In this document: piece after piece, positions 25,195 through 33,610 of the stretch | Position numbering within the stretch: position 1 is the stretch's first letter | Layout: each line of letters opens with the position of its first letter | From: Verrucomicrobiota bacterium | GTDB lineage: Bacteria > Verrucomicrobiota > Verrucomicrobiia > Verrucomicrobiales > Akkermansiaceae | Length of the DNA stretch: 64,000 nt | Direction of reading: 5' to 3' | Assembly (NCBI GenBank): GCA_004293445.1 | Contig: RDYP01000008.1 | Location: forward strand, 62,001 to 126,000 | Made by a program: the position numbers and the translations under genes | Notes under the pieces: generated by a model | The model's database searches: none | Seen by the model: the letters and a program-made list of their open reading frames with translations, nothing else | What the model was told of the DNA's origin: nothing

Positions 25195-26108
25195 GCGCGC
25201 AGCAGGCGTTTGATCACGATTTCCGCGCAGCGGTCGGCCTCGCGCAGAATCCGCGGTGGCGCGGAAAGGTCGCTGTCGGGCGACCAGTCGGCGAAGCGGG
25301 TGACAAAGCCTTCGTCCACCAATCGGGCGATTCCCCGTGCGATGCGCCCCGATTTTTTCAAGGCGGGTGCTGGCAGCAGTCCGACCCGTGCGCCACTACT
25401 AAGAGCCTCGTAGATCATCGATACACTGTCTTCGGTGACCCAGACTTCCGCTGCTTCGGCCAATCGTTGCGGCAACCAGTCGCGGCCGGTGGAGGCATGG
25501 GGGTAGGCTGCCAGCGCCGGGCAGGCACGGGAGAGTGCTTCCAAGCATCCAGCCGGACTCCGTCGCGAATCGGTGATCCGCCAAGGACGGTCCTTGCCGG
25601 CGAGAACGATGGCATCGATCGCCGACCGCAGAGCCTCTGCGTCCCATCCGTGGGAGGCGGAGGGGCCGCCCAGGAGGATGAGACCGCCGTGGCGTGGTGC
25701 TGTGCCCGGGGGCGGCACTCGATTGAGGGCTCCCTTGGTGGGTATCACGCAATCCGCGCCGCGGCGGCCCCGGAGATCGTGTTCGGGGATCAGACAGAGG
25801 TCGAAGAATGCTGACGGCAGGGTCGGCTTCATTAAAAGCACGCAGGGGACTCCGGTTTTTCGCGTGAGTCCGAGCATCGCAGCGTGGGTAGCATGTCCCG
25901 CGCCGATGATCAGCCCCGGCGGACGCAGTGCCTCACTGGCGAGCCAAGCGGTTTTCAAGCAGGACAGATGACTGTTCTTGCCGCCGAGCTTGATTTTGGA
26001 AATCCGCACCTCGCGACGGCGGCCGAGTGCTTCGGTCAGTCCCAGCGATTGATTCTCATGACCTGGTTTGCCGTCGGACAGGATCCAGATGTGAAGGGGT
26101 GCTGTCAT
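25191..26108 (-). CDS. ELM1-like (DUF1022) putative glycosyltransferase
   Basis: A 305-residue protein of the mitochondrial-fission ELM1/DUF1022 family. It starts MTAPLHIWILSDGKPGHENQ, has the GAGHATHAAML loop, LLMKPTLPSAFFDLCLIPEHD, LLGGPSASHGW and VTEDSVSMIYEALSSGARVGLL. The last segment is a GT-B-like UDP-binding motif. Bacterial members are thought to act on envelope glycans; the eukaryotic name refers to a plant homologue. ATG 26108 overlaps the preceding acyltransferase stop (ATGA), and its own stop overlaps the GT4 start. The three genes therefore form one coupled operon. Confidence 0.85.
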   Translation of the reverse strand: MTAPLHIWILSDGKPGHENQSLGLTEALGRRREVRISKIKLGGKNSHLSCLKTAWLASEALRPPGLIIGAGHATHAAMLGLTRKTGVPCVLLMKPTLPSAFFDLCLIPEHDLRGRRGADCVIPTKGALNRVPPPGTAPRHGGLILLGGPSASHGWDAEALRSAIDAIVLAGKDRPWRITDSRRSPAGCLEALSRACPALAAYPHASTGRDWLPQRLAEAAEVWVTEDSVSMIYEALSSGARVGLLPAPALKKSGRIARGIARLVDEGFVTRFADWSPDSDLSAPPRILREADRCAEIVIKRLLRA

Positions 26109-27496
26109 GCGTTGGCGCCTTTGTGGTTGAAGACCAGTGCGCTCGCAAGTTCGCGCCATTCGTCCGCGCTTTCGGGGTGTGGGAATGAGCGTGTCCAAGG
26201 CTTGCCGGAGACCCCGGCGCCGATGATGCCGCGCAGGTGCAGGCGACGGGCGGCACGGGCGAGGGCTTTGTTGCCATCGAGCAGTAATACGAAGTCCAAG
26301 GGAGCGGGATGGGCTGCATCGCATCGCTGAAGAAAGCCATCCATCTGCTCATCCGGGGTCGATGGATCGTATGGGACAAGTACGATCCGGGGATCTCCCG
26401 GCAGGCCGGTGATCGCTTCGCCGTGCTCGAGGAGGTCGATGCGGATATCCGGCCGTAATTCGAGCAGCGTGGTGAGGCATGCGATCGCGTCCGTTTTTCC
26501 CGTTGGCAGACTTGCGAGCAAGCGAGTCGGGACGGTCGCGTGTCCTGCCGATTCGCTTGGGCTCTCCTTGGTGTAAAAGCTCAGCGGACGGGTTGAATCG
26601 ACACGCCATCGATCATGGAACCAGAACACGTCCGGGAGGCTGTCGCGCATCGCGAGCTCAAGGTGTTTCATCACGACCGGCGTTCCCGATTTGTCGGGGA
26701 TCGGTCGTAAGGTCAATCGCCAGTGTCCGGAGCTTTGCGACGCGATCGCTAAGCTAACCATGGCGGCTCCGGTGCGACGCGCCAAGAGGCTTGGCAGGGG
26801 GGTGCAGGAGGACAGGCGTCCGAAGAAGGGACAGAGGTCGCCATGGCCGCCGGCGCGTTGGTCGCTCATCACACTGAGCACTCCACCACTGCGCAAGAGT
26901 GCGGCGGGGCCCATGAAGCCGTCCTCTTTGCTGAATACGATCGCTCCCTGACGGGTGCGGCGTTGCAGCGTCAATTGGTCGAGGAGTGGATTGGAAAGCG
27001 GTCGATAAATCGGGCCGCCGCGGATCATCGGACCCAGTTCCGGGACCAATTGCGCAAGGACCTCCCAATTGCCCATGTGCGACCAAACGATGATCACTCC
27101 TCGGCCGGTTTCGACCGGATTTTGCAGATGTTCCAAGCCTTCGATCGTGATGTGATCGCGCAACTGCTTCGGGTCCATGATCACCGCGCGCAGGCTTCCG
27201 AGCAAATTCCCGCCAGCCTGGCGGAAGGTTTCGCGGACGCATTGCTGCAAGGCGATGGGCGATGGTGCGGCGTTAGCGGTTGCGATCCGGATGTTTCGCG
27301 TCACCAGACGTCGGTGCTTTCCTGAGAGAGCCCAAGCGGCAAGTCCGAGGATTTGGCCGACACGGACCACTGTCGTAAGCGATGCCAGCCCGAGCAGTTT
27401 TTCTGCCGCTCGGTAGAGGATGAATTCCACCTTGTGGGCGAGGGTGGGGATTCTCCGGTGGTCACTGGCCTTGCGCATCGTTCCGAGACTCTCCAT
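26105..27496 (-). CDS. LpxL/HtrB-like acyltransferase fused to a GT9-like half-domain
   Basis: A 463-residue protein. Residues about 20-310 are a lysophospholipid/lipid A acyltransferase with the HxxxxE catalytic motif in VWSHMGNWEVL, the GPIYRPLSNPLLD substrate region and the SDQRAGGHGD loop. The last 130 residues (from RLLASLPTGKTDAI) resemble the N-lobe of a heptosyltransferase-type GT9 (LRPDIRIDLLEHG, then RIVLVPYD and FVLLLDGN) but lack the C-terminal nucleotide-binding lobe. The start is ATG 27496, supported by a strong GGGAGGGG ribosome site 6-7 bases upstream. First gene of the envelope operon; it lies divergent from tRNA-Arg. Confidence 0.85.
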   Translation of the reverse strand: MESLGTMRKASDHRRIPTLAHKVEFILYRAAEKLLGLASLTTVVRVGQILGLAAWALSGKHRRLVTRNIRIATANAAPSPIALQQCVRETFRQAGGNLLGSLRAVIMDPKQLRDHITIEGLEHLQNPVETGRGVIIVWSHMGNWEVLAQLVPELGPMIRGGPIYRPLSNPLLDQLTLQRRTRQGAIVFSKEDGFMGPAALLRSGGVLSVMSDQRAGGHGDLCPFFGRLSSCTPLPSLLARRTGAAMVSLAIASQSSGHWRLTLRPIPDKSGTPVVMKHLELAMRDSLPDVFWFHDRWRVDSTRPLSFYTKESPSESAGHATVPTRLLASLPTGKTDAIACLTTLLELRPDIRIDLLEHGEAITGLPGDPRIVLVPYDPSTPDEQMDGFLQRCDAAHPAPLDFVLLLDGNKALARAARRLHLRGIIGAGVSGKPWTRSFPHPESADEWRELASALVFNHKGANA

Positions 27497-27567
27497 GGCG
27501 ACCCCTCCCTCGGCAAGCTCCGGGGCTTGCATGTCAATGATCCCCGCGCGTAATCTCCCGCCGCTCC

Positions 27568-27639
27568 GCTCCCGTAGTTCAACGGATAGAACAAGGGTTT
27601 CCTAAACTCTAGATCTGGGTTCGATTCCCGGCGGGAGCA
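27568..27639 (+). tRNA. tRNA-Arg(CCT)
   Basis: A complete cloverleaf is visible: acceptor GCTCCCG/CGGGAGC, D-arm GTTC/GAAC, anticodon stem AGGGT/ACTCT with loop TTCCTAA (anticodon CCT), and T-arm CTGGG/CCCGG with loop TTCGATT. The discriminator is A and CCA is not encoded. It reads codon AGG. The type I restriction locus begins 12 bp past its 3' end, the usual position of island integration, but no second copy of the tRNA 3' end was found at the other side. Confidence 0.95.
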
Positions 27640-27650
27640 TGTTTCTCCGA

Positions 27651-30600
27651 TCAGACAGCCGCTTGATCGGGTTCGAGCGCCCGCAGACGGTCGAAGATCC
27701 CTTCGATGACGCTGTCTTTGCCTGCGAAAAGTTCATCGGGGCCACCCGCGTGAACATCGCTAAATGGCGGTTCGTAAAGTGCGGAAGCATCGACGATCCC
27801 GCGGGCGGCGAGTTGGTCGACCAAGGTTCCGATGAAGCGGATCTGAGCGGGATTGAGGTCGCGGATTTCGAGGAAGTCGGAGAACAAGGCCAGCACCGCG
27901 CTCCGGTCGAGGCCGACGGTCCGCCGCACGAAATGCGCGAGGGACGGCGATTCGGTCCGGCGCAGCAGGCCGTCGAGAAGGACCGGGCCGTGAGTTTCCC
28001 CGATCTCGACCAGCAAGGTCTCCAGCTGCTCCAGATCGGTCGGCGTCAGCGGCTGGTTCTGCCGCAGCTTGCCGATGACGAAGTGGTCGAGGTGGTTCCG
28101 CAGGTAGTCGCGGACCTTCTTCTCATACTGCGCGCCGGTCATCGTCGGGATCGGGATTGGCTCGCCTTCGCGGATGCCCTGGATCTCGTCCTTGAAGTTG
28201 GAATAGACGTTGCGGCGCTTCGACTTGTCGATGAAGCGGGTGAGGTCGCGCAGCCGCAGACGGACTTCCTCCAGCAGGTCGAGGTCGATGCCTTCCCAGA
28301 ACGACGGCTCCTGGATGGCCTGCAAATAGGCGAGCTGGGCCTTCACCGCGGGAATGGCGGTCTTCTCTTCCAACTGTGAGGCGATGCCGGTGACCTGATT
28401 GCGCAAGGTCTCGAAATGGCCGCCCATGCCCTCGACGTGGGCCAGTTGCATCCTCAGCAGGGTAAGGTCGAAGAGCCTCGGCTCGATGTCGTCCATCGGT
28501 GCCGCGCTCGGCAGTCCGGCAACCTCGTTGGCGAGCTGGTGGAGCGAACTCTTGTCGATCGCTCCTTCCCAGGTGCCGTCCTGCTGGAATCGCTCGACCG
28601 TCCGCAGATGCATCCGGACCAGGAAATTGTCGCGGTTCATCCCGGCGATCTCCGTCCGCAGGGTCTCCTTGACCGAGCCCAGCAGCTCGCCCTTGGGTGC
28701 GAGTTCGGGCTGTCCTTGCAGGTGGCCGATCAAGCGGACGCGCGAGTGGAAAAGCCGCACGCCGAGCGGTTGGGCGACGCTGCCCTCGATGCCTTCCGGG
28801 TTCTCGCGGAAGAAGTCGAAGTTGAAGCAGAAGTCGAAGACCCGGAAGTCCTGCTTGTCGAGGCCGGGGCCGTAGAGATCCGGGCAGAGGCGGGTGCCGC
28901 GGCCGATCATCTGCCAGAACTTCGTCCGCGAATAGACCGGCTTGAAAAATACCAAGTTCACCACCTCCGGCACGTCGATCCCGGTGTCGAGCATGTCGAC
29001 CGAGATCGCGATGTGCGGATTTTTGTCCGGGATCGAAAAATCGTCGATCAGGCTCTGCGGATACTTCGCCTTGTTGTCGATGATCCGTGCGAAGTGGCCC
29101 TTGAGGTGCGGGTAGTGGAAATTGAAGCGCTCCTCGATGAAGACCGCGTGGTCGTGGTTGCGGGCGAAAAGGATGGTCTTCCCGAGCCGATCGCCCTCCG
29201 CCACCTTGTGGCCGCGTTCCATCAGGGTCTGGAGCACCTTGTCCACCGTGTCGGCGTTGAAGAGCCACTTGTTCACGGCGGACGCGTTGACGGCGTCGGG
29301 CAGCCCCTCCTCGCCTTCGTCGCCCCAGTCGAGGCTTTCCCAGTGGGCCTTCTCCTCGTCGGAAAGCTGGTCGTAGCGGATGCCCTCGCGCGGGAACCGC
29401 ATGTCGATCTGCTCCGCGCGGGGCGGCACGAGGAAGCCGTCCTCCACGGCGCGCGACAGCTCGTAGGCATCGGTCGGGACGCCGGGCTCCAGGTCGAACA
29501 GCTCGTAGGTGTTGCGGTCGATCTCCTCGCGCGGGGTGGCGGTCAGGCCGACCAGCAGGCAGTCGAAGTAGGAGAAGATCGCCCGGTATTTCTGGTAGAT
29601 CGAGCGGTGGGCCTCATCGATGACGATGAGGTCGAAGTGCCCGACCGAGAAGCGGGCGGTGCCGTTCTTCGCGTCGTCGATCAGCCCGATCATCGTCGGG
29701 TAGGTGCAGGCATAGACGCGGCCCTCCTTGTCCTTCTCGGTCACCAGATTGACCGGGCTCGATTCCGGCAAGTGCTTCTTGAAGGCGTTCACCGCTTGGT
29801 TCACCAGCGAGACCCGGTCGGCGAGGAACAGCACGCGCTTCGCCCAGTTCGCGCGTTGCAGCAGATCGACCAGCGCGATCGCGGTGCGGGTCTTGCCGGT
29901 GCCGGTGGCTTGGACCAGCAGCGACTTGCGGCGGCCGGACATGAAGGTTTCGCCGATGCAGCCGATGGCGCGCTTCTGGTAGTAGCGGTCGATGATTGCG
30001 GCGTTGATCGCCGAGACGGCGAGTGCCTTGCGCGAGGTCCGCCGCTGGATCAGGCGTTCCAGCTCGTCCTTCTTGTAGAAGCCCTGCACCCGGCGCGGCG
30101 GGTAGAAGGCATCGTCCCACAGCCAGGTGTCGTAGCCGTTGGTGTAGAAGATCAGCGGACGTCGGCCGGTCATCGCTTCCAGGCAGTCGGCGTAGAGCTT
30201 CGCTTGCTGCTGGCCGGCGCGGGCATCGGCGGTCGTCTTCTTGGCCTCCACCACCGCCAGCGGCAGGCCGTCGTCGCCCCACAGCACGTAGTCGGCGTAA
30301 CCGATGCCTTTGGCGTTCGGCATGCCGCGGAGTTCGAATTCCCGGTCGCGCGGCTGGTCGAGCGGCCAACCGGCGCGCTTCAGTTCCAGGTCGATGAGAT
30401 GGGTTCTCGTCTCGGCTTCCGAGTAGTCGTGCGGATCGGGCTGCTGCTGGTTGGCGGCCTTCGCGGCGGCCAGTTCCGCGCGGAGCTGTTCGAGTTCGGC
30501 ATCCAGCTCTCCCAGCCGCTTGTCCTTCTCCGCCGCCGCCCGTGCGGAAGCTTCCAGCTCCGCTTCGAGTTCCGCCAAGCGTTTGCGGTCGAGCGGCGGG

Positions 30601-31052
30601 GCCGCCGCTGCGGTCGGGACCAGGGCCGGATCGTAGACCACCGCGGCGAAGCGGGCGGCGCCCTGCCGGGTGTAGGTGCGGGCCAGCCAATAGAGCACGT
30701 GGTGCAGCTCCTTGAGCGTCTGGAGCGCCTCGAACTGCGTGACCGGCCGCTGCTGGTGGACCGCCTGGTTGCCGGAGCGCTGGATGACCCGGGTCTTCTG
30801 GAAGACCGCCTCCGGCACCGCGGCCTGGAAGCTCGGCTCGTGGATCAACGCGCCGAGGGCCTGGTCGTAGGGCATCCGCAGCGAGCGATCGTGCTGGTAG
30901 AGCCACCGCACCGCCGCCTCCAGCGCGAAGCGGGCGTAAAAGCAGGCCGCCCGCGGGTCCGGCATCGCCAGCCGCTCCGCCCGCCGGCAAGGCTCCGCCA
31001 GTTCGGCGAACTCCGGGGAGAGGAAGGAGAAGTTGGAAGCGTCCGGTGGCAT
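27651..31052 (-). CDS. hsdR: Type I restriction enzyme, R subunit
   Basis: An 1133-residue restriction motor subunit. Residues 1-130 look like a DUF4145-type HEPN-like domain. A coiled-coil at about 150-200 (LAELEAELEASARAAAEKD) comes before the endonuclease domain with the D...ExK pattern (YADYVLW, LAVVEAKKTT). The helicase follows: Walker A ATGTGKTRTAI, DEAH in IVIDEAHRS, TATP in GLTATPREE, and motif VI QMIGRGTRLCPD. The C-terminal EcoEI-R-type domain fits the EcoEI/EcoR124 class. It cuts unmodified DNA after ATP-driven translocation, together with HsdM and HsdS. In this locus it is separated from hsdS by three accessory genes. Confidence 0.95.
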   Translation of the reverse strand: MPPDASNFSFLSPEFAELAEPCRRAERLAMPDPRAACFYARFALEAAVRWLYQHDRSLRMPYDQALGALIHEPSFQAAVPEAVFQKTRVIQRSGNQAVHQQRPVTQFEALQTLKELHHVLYWLARTYTRQGAARFAAVVYDPALVPTAAAAPPLDRKRLAELEAELEASARAAAEKDKRLGELDAELEQLRAELAAAKAANQQQPDPHDYSEAETRTHLIDLELKRAGWPLDQPRDREFELRGMPNAKGIGYADYVLWGDDGLPLAVVEAKKTTADARAGQQQAKLYADCLEAMTGRRPLIFYTNGYDTWLWDDAFYPPRRVQGFYKKDELERLIQRRTSRKALAVSAINAAIIDRYYQKRAIGCIGETFMSGRRKSLLVQATGTGKTRTAIALVDLLQRANWAKRVLFLADRVSLVNQAVNAFKKHLPESSPVNLVTEKDKEGRVYACTYPTMIGLIDDAKNGTARFSVGHFDLIVIDEAHRSIYQKYRAIFSYFDCLLVGLTATPREEIDRNTYELFDLEPGVPTDAYELSRAVEDGFLVPPRAEQIDMRFPREGIRYDQLSDEEKAHWESLDWGDEGEEGLPDAVNASAVNKWLFNADTVDKVLQTLMERGHKVAEGDRLGKTILFARNHDHAVFIEERFNFHYPHLKGHFARIIDNKAKYPQSLIDDFSIPDKNPHIAISVDMLDTGIDVPEVVNLVFFKPVYSRTKFWQMIGRGTRLCPDLYGPGLDKQDFRVFDFCFNFDFFRENPEGIEGSVAQPLGVRLFHSRVRLIGHLQGQPELAPKGELLGSVKETLRTEIAGMNRDNFLVRMHLRTVERFQQDGTWEGAIDKSSLHQLANEVAGLPSAAPMDDIEPRLFDLTLLRMQLAHVEGMGGHFETLRNQVTGIASQLEEKTAIPAVKAQLAYLQAIQEPSFWEGIDLDLLEEVRLRLRDLTRFIDKSKRRNVYSNFKDEIQGIREGEPIPIPTMTGAQYEKKVRDYLRNHLDHFVIGKLRQNQPLTPTDLEQLETLLVEIGETHGPVLLDGLLRRTESPSLAHFVRRTVGLDRSAVLALFSDFLEIRDLNPAQIRFIGTLVDQLAARGIVDASALYEPPFSDVHAGGPDELFAGKDSVIEGIFDRLRALEPDQAAV

Positions 31053-31130
31053 GGGGGCGGGATGGTCGGCCGGGCAAGCGCATGTGCCCTCCGACCAGCG
31101 CCCTTTCCCTACATGTTAGGAAGGAGGGCG

Positions 31131-31457
31131 TCAACGAAGCGCCTGCCGCGGTTTGGCGGCTTCGCCGTGATTCATCAGACCGAGTTCAATCGCGCCCTGC
31201 ACCAGCACTTGAACAGCTGGCAGGCATCCTTTGAAGGTGATGCGGCGCAACAGCCCTTCGCCATGCTCCGCGAAGAGTCCGCGCAGCAAGCCGTTGACGA
31301 AGGAGCTGTTGGCCGACCGAATGCCGGAGAAATCGAGAATGACATCGTCAACGCCATCAAGCAGCGGGGCGAGGATTGCCTGTTTGAAGGCGTGCGCTTC
31401 CGCTCCGTCGGCAACCGAAGGGCCGAAGCTATCGCGGAGAATGAGGAGACGCTTCAT
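31131..31457 (-). CDS. STAS-like (DUF4325) domain protein
   Basis: A 108-residue protein that matches the STAS-like DUF4325 fold: MKRLLILRDSFGPSV at the start, DDVILDFSGIRSANSSFVNGL in the middle (the SANSSF segment is where the switch serine sits in STAS domains) and GCLPAVQVLVQ near the end. Such proteins usually accompany an HATPase-type kinase in bacterial defence or signalling operons; no such partner is present here. ATG 31457 is preferred over a TTG one codon upstream. It lies between DUF3800 and hsdR, with a repeat-rich 339-bp gap before it. Confidence 0.72.
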   Translation of the reverse strand: MKRLLILRDSFGPSVADGAEAHAFKQAILAPLLDGVDDVILDFSGIRSANSSFVNGLLRGLFAEHGEGLLRRITFKGCLPAVQVLVQGAIELGLMNHGEAAKPRQALR

Positions 31458-31516
31458 CAAAGCTCTGAAGATGACCGCAGGTCCGGAGATTTCAAGGTTG
31501 GGGGTGCGGGAGTCGT

Positions 31517-31550
31517 CAAATCTTCGGACCTCCTTCCCAAATCTGTGGAC
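31517..31550. repeat. Pair of 13-bp direct repeats, 21-bp period
   Basis: CAAATCTTCGGAC at 31517-31529 and CAAATCTGTGGAC at 31538-31550 match at 11 of 13 positions and lie two helical turns apart. Placed upstream of the STAS-like gene (minus strand), they have the geometry of a regulator binding site. No helix-turn-helix regulator is encoded in the island, so the binding protein would be encoded elsewhere. Confidence 0.4.
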
Positions 31551-31768
31551 CCTGGTGGTGAGCCGTGAAGATTTCTGCCGGCAGCGCTTTCGACAGATTC
31601 AGCACTAGCCGGCTAAGACTTCGGGTCGACCGCTGATTGGCTCTTCTGTTGATTCATCAAGATTCTGGTGAATCGAAAAAATAGAGCTTGATGCTTGCCG
31701 ATCGCGGCGCCGGCGGTATCGTGCCGGCGAATCTGAACCCCGGCTCGACTGGTCAGTAGGATTCAACC

Positions 31769-31788
31769 GGGGATCCGAAAGGATCCCC
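31769..31788 (-). terminator. GGGGATCC/GAAA hairpin after the DUF3800 gene
   Basis: A perfect 8-bp stem with a GAAA tetraloop on the plus strand begins 8 bases beyond the DUF3800 stop codon. No U-run follows on the minus strand, so intrinsic termination is uncertain; a processing or stability hairpin is the alternative. Confidence 0.4.
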
Positions 31789-31796
31789 TTACTCTT

Positions 31797-32564
31797 TCAA
31801 AGACGGACGATTCCATGCGGGTCACGGGGCGACGCATGACGGCAGAGAATGGGTTCTAAGCGGTTGAAGTAGTTCTGGCCCGACTTCTTCCGCATGTAGG
31901 CGGATGGGGCGAGTTGCTGGTAAAGCAGGAAGGCGCAGAGATCGGCGGACTGGATGAGGTAGGAGGTTTCGGAGTTCCTGAAGTTGGCGTCCTCGATGAT
32001 GGTCCGGAGCTGGAGGTTCCGGTAGCCTGGCCCATGCTGCGCTTGGTTCGCGACGGGATTGTAGGATCGCATCCGGCGTAGGAGCTGATTCAGTTTTTTC
32101 TGATCGGTGGCATCAGGGAAGAGCATCCCACGCTCGTCCGCGTAGCGCGGGCCGGGGAAGTTTCTCGCTGAGATCGTGTTTTCGAACCGCTGGACCAGTG
32201 CCTGCCACGCCCGGTCAAAAACGGGGTAGTCGGATGCCTTTCCCTGCTTGTCCACGACGATGTTGATGACCGCAAGATCGGGAAAGCCGGCGAGAACGTC
32301 CGCATAGAGCCGGAGGATCTCGAGTCGTTGATGCTTCGGAATACGGACCAGCTCTCCCGGGCTGTTGAGCATTTTGCCAGCGTGGATCTCCTCGCGCAGC
32401 TTGAAGCCAAAGCGTGCCTTGATGTCGCGCCGGAAAGCGATGAGTTCCTCGATCAATGCTTTCCACCTGAGTTCGTGAACCACCAACCCGGACAGCACGA
32501 AGTAGCGGGTCGGCGAGGCGCCCAAGCCCGCATCACCGCTCTCGTCGACATACATCAGATACAT
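31797..32564 (-). CDS. DUF3800 domain-containing protein
   Basis: A 255-residue protein of the DUF3800 family, recognised by MYLMYVDESGDAGLG at the N-terminus, NIVVDKQGKASDYPVFDRAW and the closing LIQSADLCAFLLYQ. The conserved Asp residues (VDES at the start and the C-terminal SADLCA) suggest an RNase-H-like metal-dependent nuclease fold. Members are frequent in mobile and defence islands. It lies between the protease-like gene (82-bp gap) and the STAS-like gene. Its function in the type I locus is unknown. Confidence 0.88.
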   Translation of the reverse strand: MYLMYVDESGDAGLGASPTRYFVLSGLVVHELRWKALIEELIAFRRDIKARFGFKLREEIHAGKMLNSPGELVRIPKHQRLEILRLYADVLAGFPDLAVINIVVDKQGKASDYPVFDRAWQALVQRFENTISARNFPGPRYADERGMLFPDATDQKKLNQLLRRMRSYNPVANQAQHGPGYRNLQLRTIIEDANFRNSETSYLIQSADLCAFLLYQQLAPSAYMRKKSGQNYFNRLEPILCRHASPRDPHGIVRL

Positions 32565-32645
32565 GTCGGGAGATTTTGGATTCCGGGCTTATGGGTCGAG
32601 CGCGTTTGTCGGGAATCTGCACGCGGTCAAAGCCGTTCACCTGCG

Positions 32646-33608
32646 CTACCTCATGAAACGCGGGTGACCGAGCAGGCTTCTCCCGTAGGCCCGGCGGCCG
32701 GCATCGGATGGATAGCTCTCGGTGCCGGAAAGGATGCCGAGGAGAGTTCCGTCGCGGCCGAAAGCGGGCGATCCGGGGCGGAGAATTCGGCCCGAGAGGA
32801 CTCCCGTGACGAACGTCTTCAATGATTCGGAGGTGGACTGGCGGAAGTGCGAGATCACGCTGGCGTCGAATTGCACGGGAGAGAATGACCGCTCGCCGGA
32901 CATCACGTCGACCGCCTCGCCGGAATGGATAAAGCCGATCTCCTGACCCATCCACGTGGAGGCGGCAAATTGCACCGGCGTGCGGATGAGATTCGATTCA
33001 AGTTCGCCAAGCCCATGTTCGCGCCAGAGTTCCCGGACATGCTGCCACGCGGCTTCATCTCGTGCGCCCAAGGGAAACACGCGCAAGCCGAGCGCGCGAT
33101 TACCAGCCCCCGGATCGAATTCAAACCTCTCCATGCCTGCCGAGATGACGACCCGGCCACCCTTCGTTTCAGCAACCCGCGTCGCCAGTTGCAATGCTTC
33201 GTCGCCGACGAGAATTTCCGTTGCGGAGAGGATGCAGCCGTGTGCCACCGACTGGACGAGTTCCCTTCCTGCCAGCTCGCGGGAATGGAAGCCGCCATCA
33301 TAGACTACAGTCAGATCGATCGTTCGCTGGAGGTATTCAGCGACAGCGGTGGACCAGTCGCTGAGGCCGGGATCAGGTCGGGCAACCGACTCCTCGAGTT
33401 TCTTGAGAAGGGCCGCAGCTTTGGGTTCCGATTCCAGGGCTGCAATCCGTTGGTCGATCTCCTGACCCGCGAGTTGGTTCGCCATTTCGACCGCTGCAGA
33501 GACCCCGGGAATCTGAGTGCCGATGGTCTTTGCGAGATTCTCCGGCTGGAGTAGGAACTTGGCCTTGTCCCTGATCGATGGTTTGGGGGGATTATCGGGA
33601 GTGCTCAT
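32646..33608 (-). CDS. Trypsin-like fold protein with apparently degenerate active site
   Basis: A 320-residue protein starting MSTPDNPPKPS. Residues 1-90 are helical, with no signal peptide. From about residue 100 the pattern of a chymotrypsin-fold protease can be followed: GCILSATEILVG where the His (LTAxHV) should be, GNRALGLRVF where the Asp should be, and RPGSPAFGRDGTLLGILSG, which matches the GxSGSP...GxLVGI serine region. The serine is kept, but His and Asp appear replaced (Glu and Asn in my alignment), so it may be inactive. It starts 2 bp after hsdS stops, clearly in the same operon. A sensor or scaffold role in defence is possible. Confidence 0.55.
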   Translation of the reverse strand: MSTPDNPPKPSIRDKAKFLLQPENLAKTIGTQIPGVSAAVEMANQLAGQEIDQRIAALESEPKAAALLKKLEESVARPDPGLSDWSTAVAEYLQRTIDLTVVYDGGFHSRELAGRELVQSVAHGCILSATEILVGDEALQLATRVAETKGGRVVISAGMERFEFDPGAGNRALGLRVFPLGARDEAAWQHVRELWREHGLGELESNLIRTPVQFAASTWMGQEIGFIHSGEAVDVMSGERSFSPVQFDASVISHFRQSTSESLKTFVTGVLSGRILRPGSPAFGRDGTLLGILSGTESYPSDAGRRAYGRSLLGHPRFMR

Positions 33609-33610
33609 GG

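Larger units (their letters stand above)
31458..31796. other. Repeat- and palindrome-rich intergenic region in the restriction island
   Basis: No convincing gene. It contains two 13-bp direct repeats 21 bp apart (31517-31529 and 31538-31550, CAAATCTTCGGAC and CAAATCTGTGGAC). It also contains perfect palindromes CTGCCGGCAG (31575-31584) and TAGCCGGCTA (31606-31615), and dyads at 31651-31674, 31708-31729 and 31769-31788. The last lies directly after the DUF3800 stop and may be its terminator. The direct repeats lie 60-93 bp upstream of the STAS-like ATG, a plausible operator. Confidence 0.6.

Noticed and set aside
28416-31568. A 1050-codon plus-strand frame opposite hsdR
   Set aside because: Rich in Asp/Val/Gly/Arg with no domain; it is the antisense of hsdR in GC-rich DNA, and hsdR has complete motifs.
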